From NCBI GenBank assembly GCA_019116445.1, contig DXBP01000052.1:1-64000 (forward strand): DNA of 64,000 nt. Reading direction: 5' to 3'. The number at the start of each line of letters is the position of its first letter. Within the stretch, counting starts at the first letter, position 1. Source of the DNA: Candidatus Gemmiger excrementigallinarum (GTDB lineage: Bacteria; Bacillota; Clostridia; Oscillospirales; Ruminococcaceae). The translations under genes and the position numbers were made by a program. A model generated the notes under the pieces. That model saw only the letters and a list, made by a program, of their open reading frames with translations, was not told the DNA's origin and ran no database searches. This document shows, piece after piece, positions 26,497 through 36,357 of the stretch.

Positions 26497-28743
26497 TCAG
26501 ATGCGTACCAGGTGCAGCTGCACGCTGGGGAAGTCACCCACCAGCTGGGGCAGGGTGTAGCCCGCGTACATCAGCGTGCTGCCGCTGTACACGGCGCCGG
26601 CATACCGGTCAGCCGCGGCGGCGCTGTTCTCCGGGGTAGAGGTGGTGCCGTACAGGTGCAGACTTTCCACGCGGTAGAGCGCTTTTTCGTCCAGACCCCG
26701 CAGGCAGAGGTGCAGCGGGCGGGCGTTGGCCTCGGTGTGGGTCACTACCAGGCTGACCAGGGATTCCTTGTCGGTCACGGTCTGCCAGGCGGTGTAGCGG
26801 CGCTCCTCGGCGGGGTTGCTCAGGCGATAGTAGCGGCCGTTCTGGATCACATCATACAGCTGTTTGAAGCTCTCGATCTGCTCCTTGACCTGGGCACATT
26901 CCTCGTCGCTGAGTTTGCCCAGATCCAACTCGTAGCCGAAGGTGCCGCTCATGGCCACCACGGCGCGGGTCCACAGCGGGGTGGAACGGCCGGTCTGGTG
27001 GTTGGGGCAGGCGGAAACATGGGCGCCCACGGCGGATACCGGATACCCGAAGGAAGTGCCGTGCTGGATGGTCAGCCGCTCGATGGCGTCGGTATCGTCG
27101 CTGCACCAGATCTGGGGGAAATAGGCCAGCATACCGGCGTCGAAGCGTCCGCCGCCGCCGGCGCAGCCCTCAAACAGCACGTTGGGGAACGCGGTGGTCA
27201 GGCGGTCCAGCAGGCGGTAAACACCCAGCATATAGCGGTGGGCCACCTCGCCCTGGCGTTCCGGGGGCAGGGCCCGGCTGTACACGTCGGACATATTGCG
27301 GTTCATGTCCCACTTGACGTATTCGATGTGGTGGTTGCGCAGCAGGTCGCTGAGTACCTCTGTCATATAGTCTACCACTTCATCACGGCCGTAGTCCAGT
27401 ACCAATTGGTCACGGCCCATGGCGGGATCACGGCCGGGCAGCGTCAGGGCCCAGTCGTGGTGCGCGCGGTACAGGTCGGAATCCTCGCTGATCATCTCCG
27501 GCTCGATCCAGATACCGAACTTCATGCCCAGGGCGTTGACACGCTCGATCAGCGGATTCAGGCCGCCGGGCAGTTTCTTTTCGTTCACATACCAGTCGCC
27601 CAGGCCGCTGTTGTCGTCGTCGCGCTTGCCGAACCAGCCGTCGTCCAGCACCAGCATTTCCACGCCCAGGCTGGCAGCCTTTTCGGCAATGCGGCAGATG
27701 GTGTCGGTGGTGAACTGGAAGTAGGTGGCTTCCCAGTTGTTGATGAGCACCGGGCGGCGGGTAAAGCGGAAGGGGCTGCGGCAGATGTTGTGGCGCACAA
27801 AGTGCTGGTAATGCTGGGACAGTGCCGTCAGGCCGTCGGGCACACAGCACAGAAGCGCTTCGGGGGTGGTGAAGGCTTCGCCGGGTTCCAGCTTCCAGCT
27901 GAACCGCTCGTCGTGCAGGCCGCTGACCACGCGGGTGGAACCGTTCTGGTCCACCTCGATGTCGGTGCGGTGGCTGCCGGAGTACACCAGCATCACGCCG
28001 TAGCACAGCCCGGCGGATTCGGTGGTATGGCGGTCACACAGGATCACAAAGGGATTGTGGTGGTGGCTGGAAGCGCCGCGGGTGGAGGAAACCGTCTGGA
28101 TGGCGTTGGCCAGGGGCGTGCGCTCCATCTGGCGTTCCATGGCGTGGCGGCCGTGGAAGTGGATCATGTCCCACTGGCCGAAGGGCAGATCCAGGCACAG
28201 GGAAGCGGCTTTTTCCAGATGCAGGGTGTGGGTGCCGTTGTTGCGCATCTTGGCGGCACGGGTGATGATATCCTGGTCGGCAAACACGCCGTACAGAAGG
28301 TCCAGTTCCAGGCCGGTAACCAGGTCCCGCAGGGTGACGCAGAGGGTTTCGGCGTCGCCGTTTTCCTCATGGGCGCAGGGCAGGCCCTCCAGGTCGTATT
28401 TGCCCTTGGTGATGCGATGGGAAACATAGACAAAATCCGCACCGGCCGCCCCCGTTTCGTCCCGCACGACCACGCAGGACAACCGGAAGTCACCTACATT
28501 GCAGCCGGTGTACTCCTGGGGGAGCACGTCAGGGGAAACGCCGCGCTCACGGCGGCAGGCGTAGTAGTCCGGCGAGAAGCCGTGGTCGGCGCGGGGATAC
28601 AGCGCGCTCAGGTCGCCCTGGCCGATGCTGCGCCCGTAGTACAGATGCAGCAGATGGCCGCGTTCATCCACCTGCATGTGATAGCTGGTATGCACGGTTT
28701 CCAGTGCGAAAACGCCTGTGGCGGTGTTGAATTGAATGCCCAT
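26497..28743 (-). CDS. Alpha-galactosidase, GH36
   Basis: EMLVLDDGWFGKRDDDNSGLGDWYVNEKKLPGGLNPL; GIWIEPEMISEDSDLY; YVKWDMNRNMSD; FEGCAGGGGRFD; CSDDTDAIERLTIQHGTS. Confidence 0.95.
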   Translation of the reverse strand: MGIQFNTATGVFALETVHTSYHMQVDERGHLLHLYYGRSIGQGDLSALYPRADHGFSPDYYACRRERGVSPDVLPQEYTGCNVGDFRLSCVVVRDETGAAGADFVYVSHRITKGKYDLEGLPCAHEENGDAETLCVTLRDLVTGLELDLLYGVFADQDIITRAAKMRNNGTHTLHLEKAASLCLDLPFGQWDMIHFHGRHAMERQMERTPLANAIQTVSSTRGASSHHHNPFVILCDRHTTESAGLCYGVMLVYSGSHRTDIEVDQNGSTRVVSGLHDERFSWKLEPGEAFTTPEALLCCVPDGLTALSQHYQHFVRHNICRSPFRFTRRPVLINNWEATYFQFTTDTICRIAEKAASLGVEMLVLDDGWFGKRDDDNSGLGDWYVNEKKLPGGLNPLIERVNALGMKFGIWIEPEMISEDSDLYRAHHDWALTLPGRDPAMGRDQLVLDYGRDEVVDYMTEVLSDLLRNHHIEYVKWDMNRNMSDVYSRALPPERQGEVAHRYMLGVYRLLDRLTTAFPNVLFEGCAGGGGRFDAGMLAYFPQIWCSDDTDAIERLTIQHGTSFGYPVSAVGAHVSACPNHQTGRSTPLWTRAVVAMSGTFGYELDLGKLSDEECAQVKEQIESFKQLYDVIQNGRYYRLSNPAEERRYTAWQTVTDKESLVSLVVTHTEANARPLHLCLRGLDEKALYRVESLHLYGTTSTPENSAAAADRYAGAVYSGSTLMYAGYTLPQLVGDFPSVQLHLVRI

Positions 28744-28921
28744 ACAAGGACCTCCTGAAAAAGATTTATAGACAGTGCCGGTATCCGCCGCAGCGGAACG
28801 TCCAGGCACACTGTTTTCCAAAGAAACAGCGGCAGGCGGGCAGACCAAAAGCCGGTCGTCCGCCCGCCGCTGGATTGCCTGCCGTCAGGCAAAATCGGGT
28901 GAGATCAAGCGATGCAGCGCA

Positions 28922-29758
28922 TTATTTGCCGCCGGTCATCGCAATGCCCTGGATGAACTGTTTCTGGAACAGCAGATACAGGATGACCATGGGGATCATG
29001 GCCAGAAGGCTGCCGGCCATCAGGACCGGGAAGTTGGTGGTGTACTGGCCGTTCAGGGTAGAAAGGCCGGCGGAAAGGGTCATCATGTTCAGATCGGTGT
29101 TGCAGATCAGGGGCCACATCAGGTCGGAGTAGGCGAACACCGCGGTGAAGATGGCCAGCGCGGCGCAGCTGGAACCGGTCAGGGGGAACATGACCTTGGT
29201 GAAGGTCTGCCATTTGGTGCAGCCGTCCAGATAGGCGGCTTCGGCGATCTCGTTGGGGATGCCCAGATAGGTCTGCCGCAGGAAGAAGGTGCCGAAAGCC
29301 GAAACCAGGCCCGGGAACACCAGGGCGAAGATGGTGTTGGTCAGGCCCATGCGGGCGAGCATCAGGTACTGCGGCGTGATGAAGATCTGGCTGGGCAGCA
29401 TCATCTGCACCAGCACGATGCTGAACAGCAGGTTTTTGCAGGGGAACTGCAGCTTGGCGAAAGCGTAGCCGGCCATGGAGCTGAAGACGACGGCGCAGAC
29501 CACGCGGAACAGAATCAACAGACCGGTGTTGACATACAGGTTCAGGAAGGGCAGGCTGGCCAGCGCGGTGACGAAGTTGTCAAAATTCCACTGGGAGGGC
29601 AGAATCTGCGGCGGGATGGCCATGGATTCGGCCTGAGTCTTGAAGCTGGTCAGGACCATCCAGACGAAGGGGAAGATCATCAGGATGCTGCCCAGGATCA
29701 GAACAACATACGTCAGCGTGGTGGAAAGCCGCTTGTTGCTTTTCATACTGGTATTCAT
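28922..29758 (-). CDS. Carbohydrate ABC transporter permease (MalG/MsmG-like)
   Basis: FVWMVLTSFKTQAES; EAAYLDGCTKWQTFTKVMFPL EAA motif. Confidence 0.93.
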   Translation of the reverse strand: MNTSMKSNKRLSTTLTYVVLILGSILMIFPFVWMVLTSFKTQAESMAIPPQILPSQWNFDNFVTALASLPFLNLYVNTGLLILFRVVCAVVFSSMAGYAFAKLQFPCKNLLFSIVLVQMMLPSQIFITPQYLMLARMGLTNTIFALVFPGLVSAFGTFFLRQTYLGIPNEIAEAAYLDGCTKWQTFTKVMFPLTGSSCAALAIFTAVFAYSDLMWPLICNTDLNMMTLSAGLSTLNGQYTTNFPVLMAGSLLAMIPMVILYLLFQKQFIQGIAMTGGK

Positions 29759-29761
29759 ACT

Positions 29762-30646
29762 TTACACCTCGTAATTGACCCACTTTTTCTGGCCCCAGAA
29801 CTGGATGAGGGTGACAACACCGATCAGCAGCACGGTCCAGACGACGATGGCGGACGCATAGCCCTTGTCACCGGCGATAAAGCTCTCGCGGTAGAACAGG
29901 GACATCAGGCTCTGGGCATCGTTCAGGGCGGGGTTGGCGTCATCCACCATCATGTAGATCAGGTCGAAGACCTTCAGGGAGGACATCAGACGCATGATCA
30001 TGACGACGAACAGCGTGGGCGAAACCATTGGCAGCGTGATGGAGAAGAACTGCTTGACCTTGGAAGCACCGTCCAGGTCGGCAGCCTCATACAGCGTAGC
30101 CGAAACGTTCTGCAGGCCGGCCAGCAGCAACACGGCATCGTAGCCGATGTTGGACCAGATCTGGACGACAGCGCAGGTGAGAAGTACGAAGCGGGAGTCG
30201 GTCAGCCAACCGACATTGGCCCCCAGCATCGTATTGATAATACCATACTGGGAGTTAAAAATCCACTTCCACACCATGGCGACGGCGGCGGGGGCCACGA
30301 CCATGGGCAGGAAGAAGATGGCGCGGAAGGTGGTGCGGCCGCGGATCTTGCTGTTCAGCAAAACGGCGACAAGCAGCGCCAGGAAGATGCCCACGGGCAC
30401 CGTCAGGATGCAGAACAGGATGGTGTTCCAGGTCGCTTTCCAGAACTCGGCGTTCTGGAACATTTCAACGTAGTTTTCGATGCCCTCGAACTCGAACATG
30501 CCGAAGGGCAGGGATTTGGAAAAGCTCATGTAAATGGCCTGGATAAAGGGCCAGATATTCAGCACCAGCAGGCCGATGATGGTGGGCGCCACCATGATAA
30601 GGCCCCACTTGGCACCGTCGCGGGCAAGCTTCGATGTGTTTTGCAT
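29762..30646 (-). CDS. Sugar ABC transporter permease (MalF/MsmF-like)
   Basis: YEAADLDGASKVKQFFSITLPMVSPTL EAA motif. Confidence 0.93.
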   Translation of the reverse strand: MQNTSKLARDGAKWGLIMVAPTIIGLLVLNIWPFIQAIYMSFSKSLPFGMFEFEGIENYVEMFQNAEFWKATWNTILFCILTVPVGIFLALLVAVLLNSKIRGRTTFRAIFFLPMVVAPAAVAMVWKWIFNSQYGIINTMLGANVGWLTDSRFVLLTCAVVQIWSNIGYDAVLLLAGLQNVSATLYEAADLDGASKVKQFFSITLPMVSPTLFVVMIMRLMSSLKVFDLIYMMVDDANPALNDAQSLMSLFYRESFIAGDKGYASAIVVWTVLLIGVVTLIQFWGQKKWVNYEV

Positions 30647-31941
30647 TACGCATCCTCCTCCGGGTAATATTCGGCGCTGGCCTCATCCACGATCTCCTGC
30701 ATCGTCTGCAGGCCGGTGTCAATGTCCAGCTCGCCGGTGTAGATCTTCAGCAGCGTGTCGCTGACCGGGGTCTTCCACTCGGGGCGGGCGGCGTTGTTGA
30801 CACTCTGGACGCAGTAATCGAACATATCAATGAAGGGCTGTACGTCGATGGGGTACTCATCAAAGACGCCGACCCAGGTTTCTTCCAGACCCTCGTAGGC
30901 GGGGATGGCGGCGCCGCTCTCGCCCTGGATGCGCTGGCCTTCCTCGCTGCCGAAGAACTTCAGCACGTCCTTGACGATGTCCAGATGCTTGTTGGTGGCG
31001 CTGGTGGCGTAGCTCAGGCCGTTGGAGATGGAAGCACGGCCGTCACCGTTCATGGGGTTGGGGCACTTGGGCAGCACGGCCACATCCCACTTGCCCACCA
31101 TCTCGGGGTAGTTCTGCAGCTCGCTCAGGATGTTCCAGTCGCCCTCAAAGAACATGGCGCCCTTCTCAGAGAAGAAGGCCGTGCCGGGAGCGGTTTCGGC
31201 AAAGTAGTTCTGGTCGGGGCACCATTCGTTGTCCTGCAGGCCGATGTAGAACTCCATGCCCATCTTGGTGGCCGGGTCGGTGAAGTTGGCGCGGGTCTTG
31301 TCCTCGGTCAGGATGCTGCCGCCCGCCTGGTACACAAAGTTCCAGTAACCCAGCTGGTCGTCGCCGTAGGCCATGTAGCCGTACTTGCCGGTGGCGTCAT
31401 AAATTTTCTGGGAAGCCTCGCACAGGTCGTCCCAGGTCCAGGTTTCGTCGGGGTAGGCCACACCGGCGGCGTCAAACATTTCCTTGTTGTACACAAGGCC
31501 CACGGTGTCCTTGTCTTTGGGCACTGCATAGAGGTTGCCGTCGGAACCGCTGGCGTTGGCCAGGGAAATTTCCGAGAAATGCTCGGTATCCACAATGTCG
31601 GAGCAGTCCGCCAGCTTGCCGTAATCCGCATACTTCAGGATCTCGTTGGTGTGCATCCAGAAGATGTCCGGCATCTGGTTGGAAATGGCGGCGGCTTCCA
31701 GTTTGGTCCAGTACTCATCCCAGCTGGTCACCTGCACCTGAATGTGGACGTTGGGATGCTGCTCGGTGTAGGCATCACACATGGCCTGCATGCCGTCGCG
31801 CTGGGCAACGTCCCAGATCTGGAACGTCAGGTTCACGGTGCCGTCGGAACTGTCCGATCCGCAAGCGGTCAGGCCCGTGGCCAAACCAGCCGTCAGGCAC
31901 GTCGCCATCAACCCGGCAACCAACTTCCGTTTGATGTTCAT
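30646..31941 (-). CDS. Sugar ABC transporter substrate-binding lipoprotein
   Basis: MNIKRKLVAGLMATCLTAGLATGLTACGSDSS; SBP family 1 features; first gene of ABC operon. Confidence 0.92.
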   Translation of the reverse strand: MNIKRKLVAGLMATCLTAGLATGLTACGSDSSDGTVNLTFQIWDVAQRDGMQAMCDAYTEQHPNVHIQVQVTSWDEYWTKLEAAAISNQMPDIFWMHTNEILKYADYGKLADCSDIVDTEHFSEISLANASGSDGNLYAVPKDKDTVGLVYNKEMFDAAGVAYPDETWTWDDLCEASQKIYDATGKYGYMAYGDDQLGYWNFVYQAGGSILTEDKTRANFTDPATKMGMEFYIGLQDNEWCPDQNYFAETAPGTAFFSEKGAMFFEGDWNILSELQNYPEMVGKWDVAVLPKCPNPMNGDGRASISNGLSYATSATNKHLDIVKDVLKFFGSEEGQRIQGESGAAIPAYEGLEETWVGVFDEYPIDVQPFIDMFDYCVQSVNNAARPEWKTPVSDTLLKIYTGELDIDTGLQTMQEIVDEASAEYYPEEDA

Positions 31942-32047
31942 AAGATGTCTTCCTCCTGTTGATCTTTTGCAGTGGTTCGCTGTCCGCCCGGCCGGTGCGG
32001 CAGTGGGAGAATGGGTTTTCGCCAATTTGATGAAATTTCGTCGGAAA

Positions 32048-32075
32048 TTTTGTGCAATGTGCACTATGCACAAAA
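32048..32075. promoter_or_regulatory. 28-bp near-perfect palindrome in divergent intergenic region
   Basis: TTTTGTGCAATGTGCACTATGCACAAAA; 24/28 positions self-complementary. Confidence 0.75.
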
Positions 32076-32238
32076 TATTTCCCGAATCAGCAGCTTTATT
32101 ATACAATTCGCAGAACATTGCGTGAATATCATGTTGCTGTTTTTTATATCTCAATTTAAAGGATTTCTACAATATTTGTTGAAATATAGACGCATTATGG
32201 TATATAATAGAAAAAACGTCCAAGGGGGGGCAGGCCCT

Positions 32239-33129
32239 ATGCAGCGTCAAAATGACGTATATACCGAAAACAAGCTCAAATTCCATGTTTTTCAGGACGA
32301 ACGCTTTGTGGACCTTAACCTATATCAATACGGCTGGGAGCGCACCGAGCCGCTGCACGCCTATGGTCCCCATAAGCGGGACCACTACCTGTTCCACTTT
32401 GTTATTTCGGGCAAAGGCACGCTGTACAGCAACGATACGGCCTACCGCATCGACCGCGGGCACGGGTTTCTGATCCTGCCGGACCAGACTACCACCTATG
32501 TGGCCGACGAGGAGGACCCCTGGGAATATACCTGGATCGAATTTGACGGTCTGCGCGTCAGCGAGAGCATCAGTCTGGCGGGGCTGAGCGCGGCGCAGCC
32601 GGTGTATACGCCCCAGAACCATGAAGCCGGGCGTCTGCTGCAGGAGCAGATGATGTACATAGTGAACCACCCCCAGGACAGCCCCGTGCGGCAGATCGGC
32701 CAGGGATTTTTGTTCCTGGACCAGCTGGTGCAGTCCTCGGCGGCGCGGCGGCTGCCCAGCCAGCGGCGGCTGCGGGACTTTTATATGAAGGAAGCCCTCT
32801 CTTTTATTGAGCAAAACTACCAGCGGGATATTTCCATCGAGGAGATCGCGGCCTTCTGTGGGCTGAACCGCAGTTATTTCGGCAAGGTGTTCCGGGACTC
32901 CATGGGGGAAAGCCCCCAGGCGTTTCTGCTGCACTACCGCATGGCCCGGGCGGCGCAGATGCTCAAAGAAACAACGCTGCCCATCGGCACCATCAGTACG
33001 ATGGTCAGCTACGCCAACCAGCTGCATTTTTCCCGGGCATTCAAGTCGGTGTACGGCATGGCGCCGCGCACCTACCGGCAGGCCCATTTCATCCGCACCG
33101 AGGAAAAAGACGGCAGCACCGGGAAGTGA
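32239..33129 (+). CDS. AraC family transcriptional regulator (MsmR/RafR-like)
   Basis: Cupin-like N-terminus; two HTH SIEEIAAFCGLNRSYFGKVFRDSMGESPQAFLLHYRMARAAQML...IGTISTMVSYANQLHFSRAFKSVYGMAPRTYRQ. Confidence 0.92.
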   Translation: MQRQNDVYTENKLKFHVFQDERFVDLNLYQYGWERTEPLHAYGPHKRDHYLFHFVISGKGTLYSNDTAYRIDRGHGFLILPDQTTTYVADEEDPWEYTWIEFDGLRVSESISLAGLSAAQPVYTPQNHEAGRLLQEQMMYIVNHPQDSPVRQIGQGFLFLDQLVQSSAARRLPSQRRLRDFYMKEALSFIEQNYQRDISIEEIAAFCGLNRSYFGKVFRDSMGESPQAFLLHYRMARAAQMLKETTLPIGTISTMVSYANQLHFSRAFKSVYGMAPRTYRQAHFIRTEEKDGSTGK

Positions 33130-33176
33130 AGCGCACCGCAATTTTTGGATACACGAACGGCCGGGAGGAAACACCG

Positions 33177-33836
33177 ATGGAATTTGCCGAATATTTCCCC
33201 GTATGGGATAAACTCACCCCGTCCCAGCAGCAGGCGCTGGCCGGGGCGGCCGCCCTGCGCACCGTGAAAAAAGGCACCGTGCTGCACAATGGCGGCGCCG
33301 ACTGCATCGGCTTTTTGCTGGTGCACACCGGCCAGCTGCGGGTGTACATTTTGTCTGACGAAGGGCGGGAGGTCACCCTCTACCGCCTGTTTCCCCGGGA
33401 CCTCTGCCTGCTGTCGGCTTCCTGCATCCTGCGGGGGCTGCAGTACGATGTGACCATCGAGGCGGAAAAGGACACCGAACTGTGGCAGATCCCGGCCCAA
33501 CGGTATAAGCAGCTGATGGAGGAGTCTGCCCCGGTGGCCAATTACACCAACGAGGTGATGGCCGCCCGGTTTTCCGACGTGATGTGGCTCATTGAGCAGA
33601 TTCTGTGGAAAAGTTTTGATAAGCGGCTGGCGTCGTTCCTGCTGGAAGAGAGCACCCTGGAAAACAGCACGACGCTGAAAACCACCCACGAAACCATCGG
33701 TCACCACCTGGGGTCCCCCCGGGAGGTCGTCACCCGGATGCTGCGCTACTTCCAGGACGAAGGTCTGGTAAAATTGTCCCGGGGTACTGTGGAACTGCTG
33801 GACCCCGCCCGCCTGCAAACCCTGGCGGAAGGGTAA
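33177..33836 (+). CDS. Crp/Fnr family regulator
   Basis: cNMP-type domain; HTH THETIGHHLGSPREVVTRMLRYFQDEGLVKLSRG. Confidence 0.92.
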   Translation: MEFAEYFPVWDKLTPSQQQALAGAAALRTVKKGTVLHNGGADCIGFLLVHTGQLRVYILSDEGREVTLYRLFPRDLCLLSASCILRGLQYDVTIEAEKDTELWQIPAQRYKQLMEESAPVANYTNEVMAARFSDVMWLIEQILWKSFDKRLASFLLEESTLENSTTLKTTHETIGHHLGSPREVVTRMLRYFQDEGLVKLSRGTVELLDPARLQTLAEG

Positions 33837-33840
33837 AAAC

Positions 33841-33877
33841 AACCCCCGCACCGATTTTCCGTCGGTGCGGGGGTTTT
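33841..33877. terminator. Bidirectional terminator
   Basis: aacccccgcaccgattttccgtcggtgcgggggtttt. Confidence 0.85.
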
Positions 33878-33888
33878 CTTGATTCGGC

Positions 33889-35580
33889 TTATTTGTCCAT
33901 GCCGCAGGCAAAGGCCTGGTCGCTCTGGCAGCGGTCGGTGGTCACCGCTTCATAGAAGCGGTAGCCGCCCGCGAAATTGTAGCAGGTGAATCCGTGCTGG
34001 GCCAGGATGCGGCAGGCCAGGTAGCTGCGCAGGCCGCTCTGGCACATGACGTAGACCGGCTTGGCGGGGTCCAGTTCCCCCAGCCGCTCCCGCAGTTCGT
34101 CCAGCGGCAGATTGATAAAGCCGTCGGCATGGCCCCGGCGGTATTCGCCCGGGGTGCGGGTGTCCAGCAGCGTCACGCTGCCGTCCCGGGGCAGGGCAGC
34201 CAGTTCCTCCAGCCGGAACTGCCGCACTTTGCCGGTAAGCAGGTTTTCCATCATGTACCCTGCAATGTTCACCGGGTCTTTGGCCGAGGAATAGGGCGGC
34301 GCATAGGCCAGGTCCAGCTCGGTCAGGTCGGCGGCGGTCATCCCCGCCCGGATGGCGGTGGCCAGCACGTCGATGCGCTTGTCCACACCGTCGGACCCCA
34401 CGATCTGGGCGCCCAGCAGCTTGCCGGTGCCCTTCTCAAACAATACCTTCATGGTCATGACCCGCCCACCCGGATAGTACCCGGCGTGGTTCATGGGGGA
34501 GAGCACCACGGCCTCGGTGTCCAACCCCGCCCGGCGGGCAGCGCCTTCGTTCAGGCCGGTGGCGGCGGCGGTCAGGCTGAAAATTTTCAGCACCGAACTG
34601 CCCTGGGAGCCTTTGTAGCGGCTGTCGCCGCCGGCGATGTTGTCGGCCGCGATGCGCCCCTGTTTGTTGGCGGGCCCCGCCAGGGCGATGAGGGCAGGCT
34701 GCCCGGTGACGAAGTGGTTCACCTGCACCGCGTCGCCCACGGCATAAATGTCCGGGTCGGAGGTCTGCATCCGGTCATTGACCAGGATGCTGCCCTTCAG
34801 GCCCAGTTCCAGCCCCGCGTCGGCGGCCAGACGGCTGTCCGGCGTTACGCCGATGGCAAGAATCACCATGTCGGCCTGCAGGGGCTGCTCGTCTTTGAGC
34901 AACACCTGCACACCGCCGTCGGCTTCGGCAAAACCCTCCACCGTATGCCCCAGGGCCAGGCGCACGCCGTGGGCCCGTACCTCCCGGTGGATCAGCGCCG
35001 CCATATCGGCGTCAAAGGGGGTCATCAGCTGCTTGGGACGCTGTACGATGGTGACTTCCAGCCCGCGGTCCCGCAGATTCTCGGCCAGTTCCAGGCCGAT
35101 GAAGCCGCCGCCCGCCAGAACCACCGACCGGGGATGGTGCTCCTCCACAAAACGATGGATGCGCAGGGTATCTTCCACGGTGCGCAGGGTGAACAGCCGG
35201 TCCAGTCCCACGCCGGGCAGCGCGGGCTGGGTGGGCTTGGCGCCGGGGGACAGCAGCAGTTTGTCGTAGGATTCGGTGAACACTTCGCCGGTATCCAGAT
35301 TGCGCACCGTCACGGTTTTGGCGGTGCGGTCAATGGCGGTCACCTCGTGGCGGACCTTCATTTCTACCCGGAACCGCTCGTAAAAACTCTCCGGGGTTTG
35401 CAGCGTCAGTTCAGCCTGATCCTCGATCACGCCGCCGATGTAGTAGGGCAGGCCGCAGTTTGCATAGGATACAAACCCCGACCGCTCAAACACGACGATC
35501 TCGGCGGTTTCGTCCAACCGGCGCAGCCGGGCCGCTGCGGTGGCGCCCCCCGCCACTCCGCCTACGATGACCACTTTCAT
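33889..35580 (-). CDS. CoA-disulfide reductase-like FAD/NAD(P) oxidoreductase with C-terminal rhodanese domain
   Basis: MKVVIVGGVAGGATAAARLRRLDE; SYANCGLPYYIGG; rhodanese-like VTLLDTRTPGEYRRGHADGFINLPLDEL...VYVMCQSGLRSYLACRIL. Confidence 0.93.
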   Translation of the reverse strand: MKVVIVGGVAGGATAAARLRRLDETAEIVVFERSGFVSYANCGLPYYIGGVIEDQAELTLQTPESFYERFRVEMKVRHEVTAIDRTAKTVTVRNLDTGEVFTESYDKLLLSPGAKPTQPALPGVGLDRLFTLRTVEDTLRIHRFVEEHHPRSVVLAGGGFIGLELAENLRDRGLEVTIVQRPKQLMTPFDADMAALIHREVRAHGVRLALGHTVEGFAEADGGVQVLLKDEQPLQADMVILAIGVTPDSRLAADAGLELGLKGSILVNDRMQTSDPDIYAVGDAVQVNHFVTGQPALIALAGPANKQGRIAADNIAGGDSRYKGSQGSSVLKIFSLTAAATGLNEGAARRAGLDTEAVVLSPMNHAGYYPGGRVMTMKVLFEKGTGKLLGAQIVGSDGVDKRIDVLATAIRAGMTAADLTELDLAYAPPYSSAKDPVNIAGYMMENLLTGKVRQFRLEELAALPRDGSVTLLDTRTPGEYRRGHADGFINLPLDELRERLGELDPAKPVYVMCQSGLRSYLACRILAQHGFTCYNFAGGYRFYEAVTTDRCQSDQAFACGMDK

Positions 35581-35581
35581 C

Positions 35582-35902
35582 TTATCGTTCCACCTTTCCG
35601 CGATAGTTCATGATGCCGCCGATGTTGGTTACCCGGGTGTAGCCCATCCGCTGCAGCTGGCCGGCGGCCTGACCGCTGCGGGCGCCGCTGCGGCAGTACA
35701 CATACAGCGGCGTGTCCTTGGCCGGGGCCAGGGCGGCAATGCCCTCCAGTGCCTGCAGGGGCAGGTTTTTGGCCCCGGGGACGTGCCCCTCGGCGTATTC
35801 GCCGGGGGTGCGCACGTCCAGCAGCAGCGCGCCGGGGGTCTGGCGGTACTGCTCCACACCAGCATCCATATCCGGCCCCCGCAGGAAATCAAAGAATCCC
35901 AT
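35582..35902 (-). CDS. Single-domain rhodanese-like protein
   Basis: LLLDVRTPGEYAEGHVPGAKNLPLQAL...LYVYCRSGARSGQAAGQL. Confidence 0.92.
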   Translation of the reverse strand: MGFFDFLRGPDMDAGVEQYRQTPGALLLDVRTPGEYAEGHVPGAKNLPLQALEGIAALAPAKDTPLYVYCRSGARSGQAAGQLQRMGYTRVTNIGGIMNYRGKVER

Positions 35903-35905
35903 GGT

Positions 35906-36220
35906 TCAGCCCTCCTGTACCAGCGCCAGGATCTGGGCCTTGGGACGGGCACCCACCACGCGCTGGGTGATCTGGCCGTTCTTCACCACCATCAGGGTGG
36001 GGATGCTCATGATCTGGAACTGGGCGGCCAATTCGGGCTGTTCATCCACATTGATCTTGCCCACCTTGATTTCAGGGTGTTCGGCAGCGATCTCCTCCAC
36101 CAGCGGGCCTACCATGCGGCAGGGGCCGCACCAGGTGGCCCAGAAGTCCAGCAGAACGGGACGGTCGGAGTTTACAACCTCGGCGTTGAAGTTTTCTTTG
36201 GTAATATGCAGTACAGACAT
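35906..36220 (-). CDS. trxA: Thioredoxin
   Basis: [24 protein letters not shown]. Confidence 0.95.
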   Translation of the reverse strand: MSVLHITKENFNAEVVNSDRPVLLDFWATWCGPCRMVGPLVEEIAAEHPEIKVGKINVDEQPELAAQFQIMSIPTLMVVKNGQITQRVVGARPKAQILALVQEG

Positions 36221-36254
36221 TGTTTTGTCCTCCTTATCATCTTGTTGTGGCTAT

Positions 36255-36296
36255 AGTATACACCCTGTGGCTGTCGTTTTCTGTGATGAGGTCACC
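36255..36296 (-). promoter_or_regulatory. Promoter with Crp/Fnr-like half-sites for thioredoxin operon
   Basis: Minus strand GGTGA-CCTCA-TCACA 21 nt upstream of TATACT, centred near -41. Confidence 0.5.
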
Positions 36297-36310
36297 AAAG
36301 ACCTTTCCCC

Positions 36311-36340
36311 TTGACGTGGTGCCCCTTCGCGTACTATAAT
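36311..36340 (+). promoter_or_regulatory. SigA promoter for tRNA-Pro
   Basis: TTGACG-18-TATAAT. Confidence 0.8.
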
Positions 36341-36357
36341 AGTGCAGTCAAGATTGC

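Noticed and set aside
24151-28758. 1535-aa plus-strand ORF
   Set aside because: Antisense shadow of the GH13 and GH36 genes; low-complexity V/H/G/Q-rich composition typical of reversed high-GC coding; genuine motifs are on the minus strand.
28775-30667. 630-aa plus-strand ORF rich in H/Q/D/G
   Set aside because: Antisense of two ABC permease genes; no recognisable motifs.
33994-35613. 539-aa plus-strand ORF
   Set aside because: Antisense shadow of the CoA-disulfide reductase-like gene.
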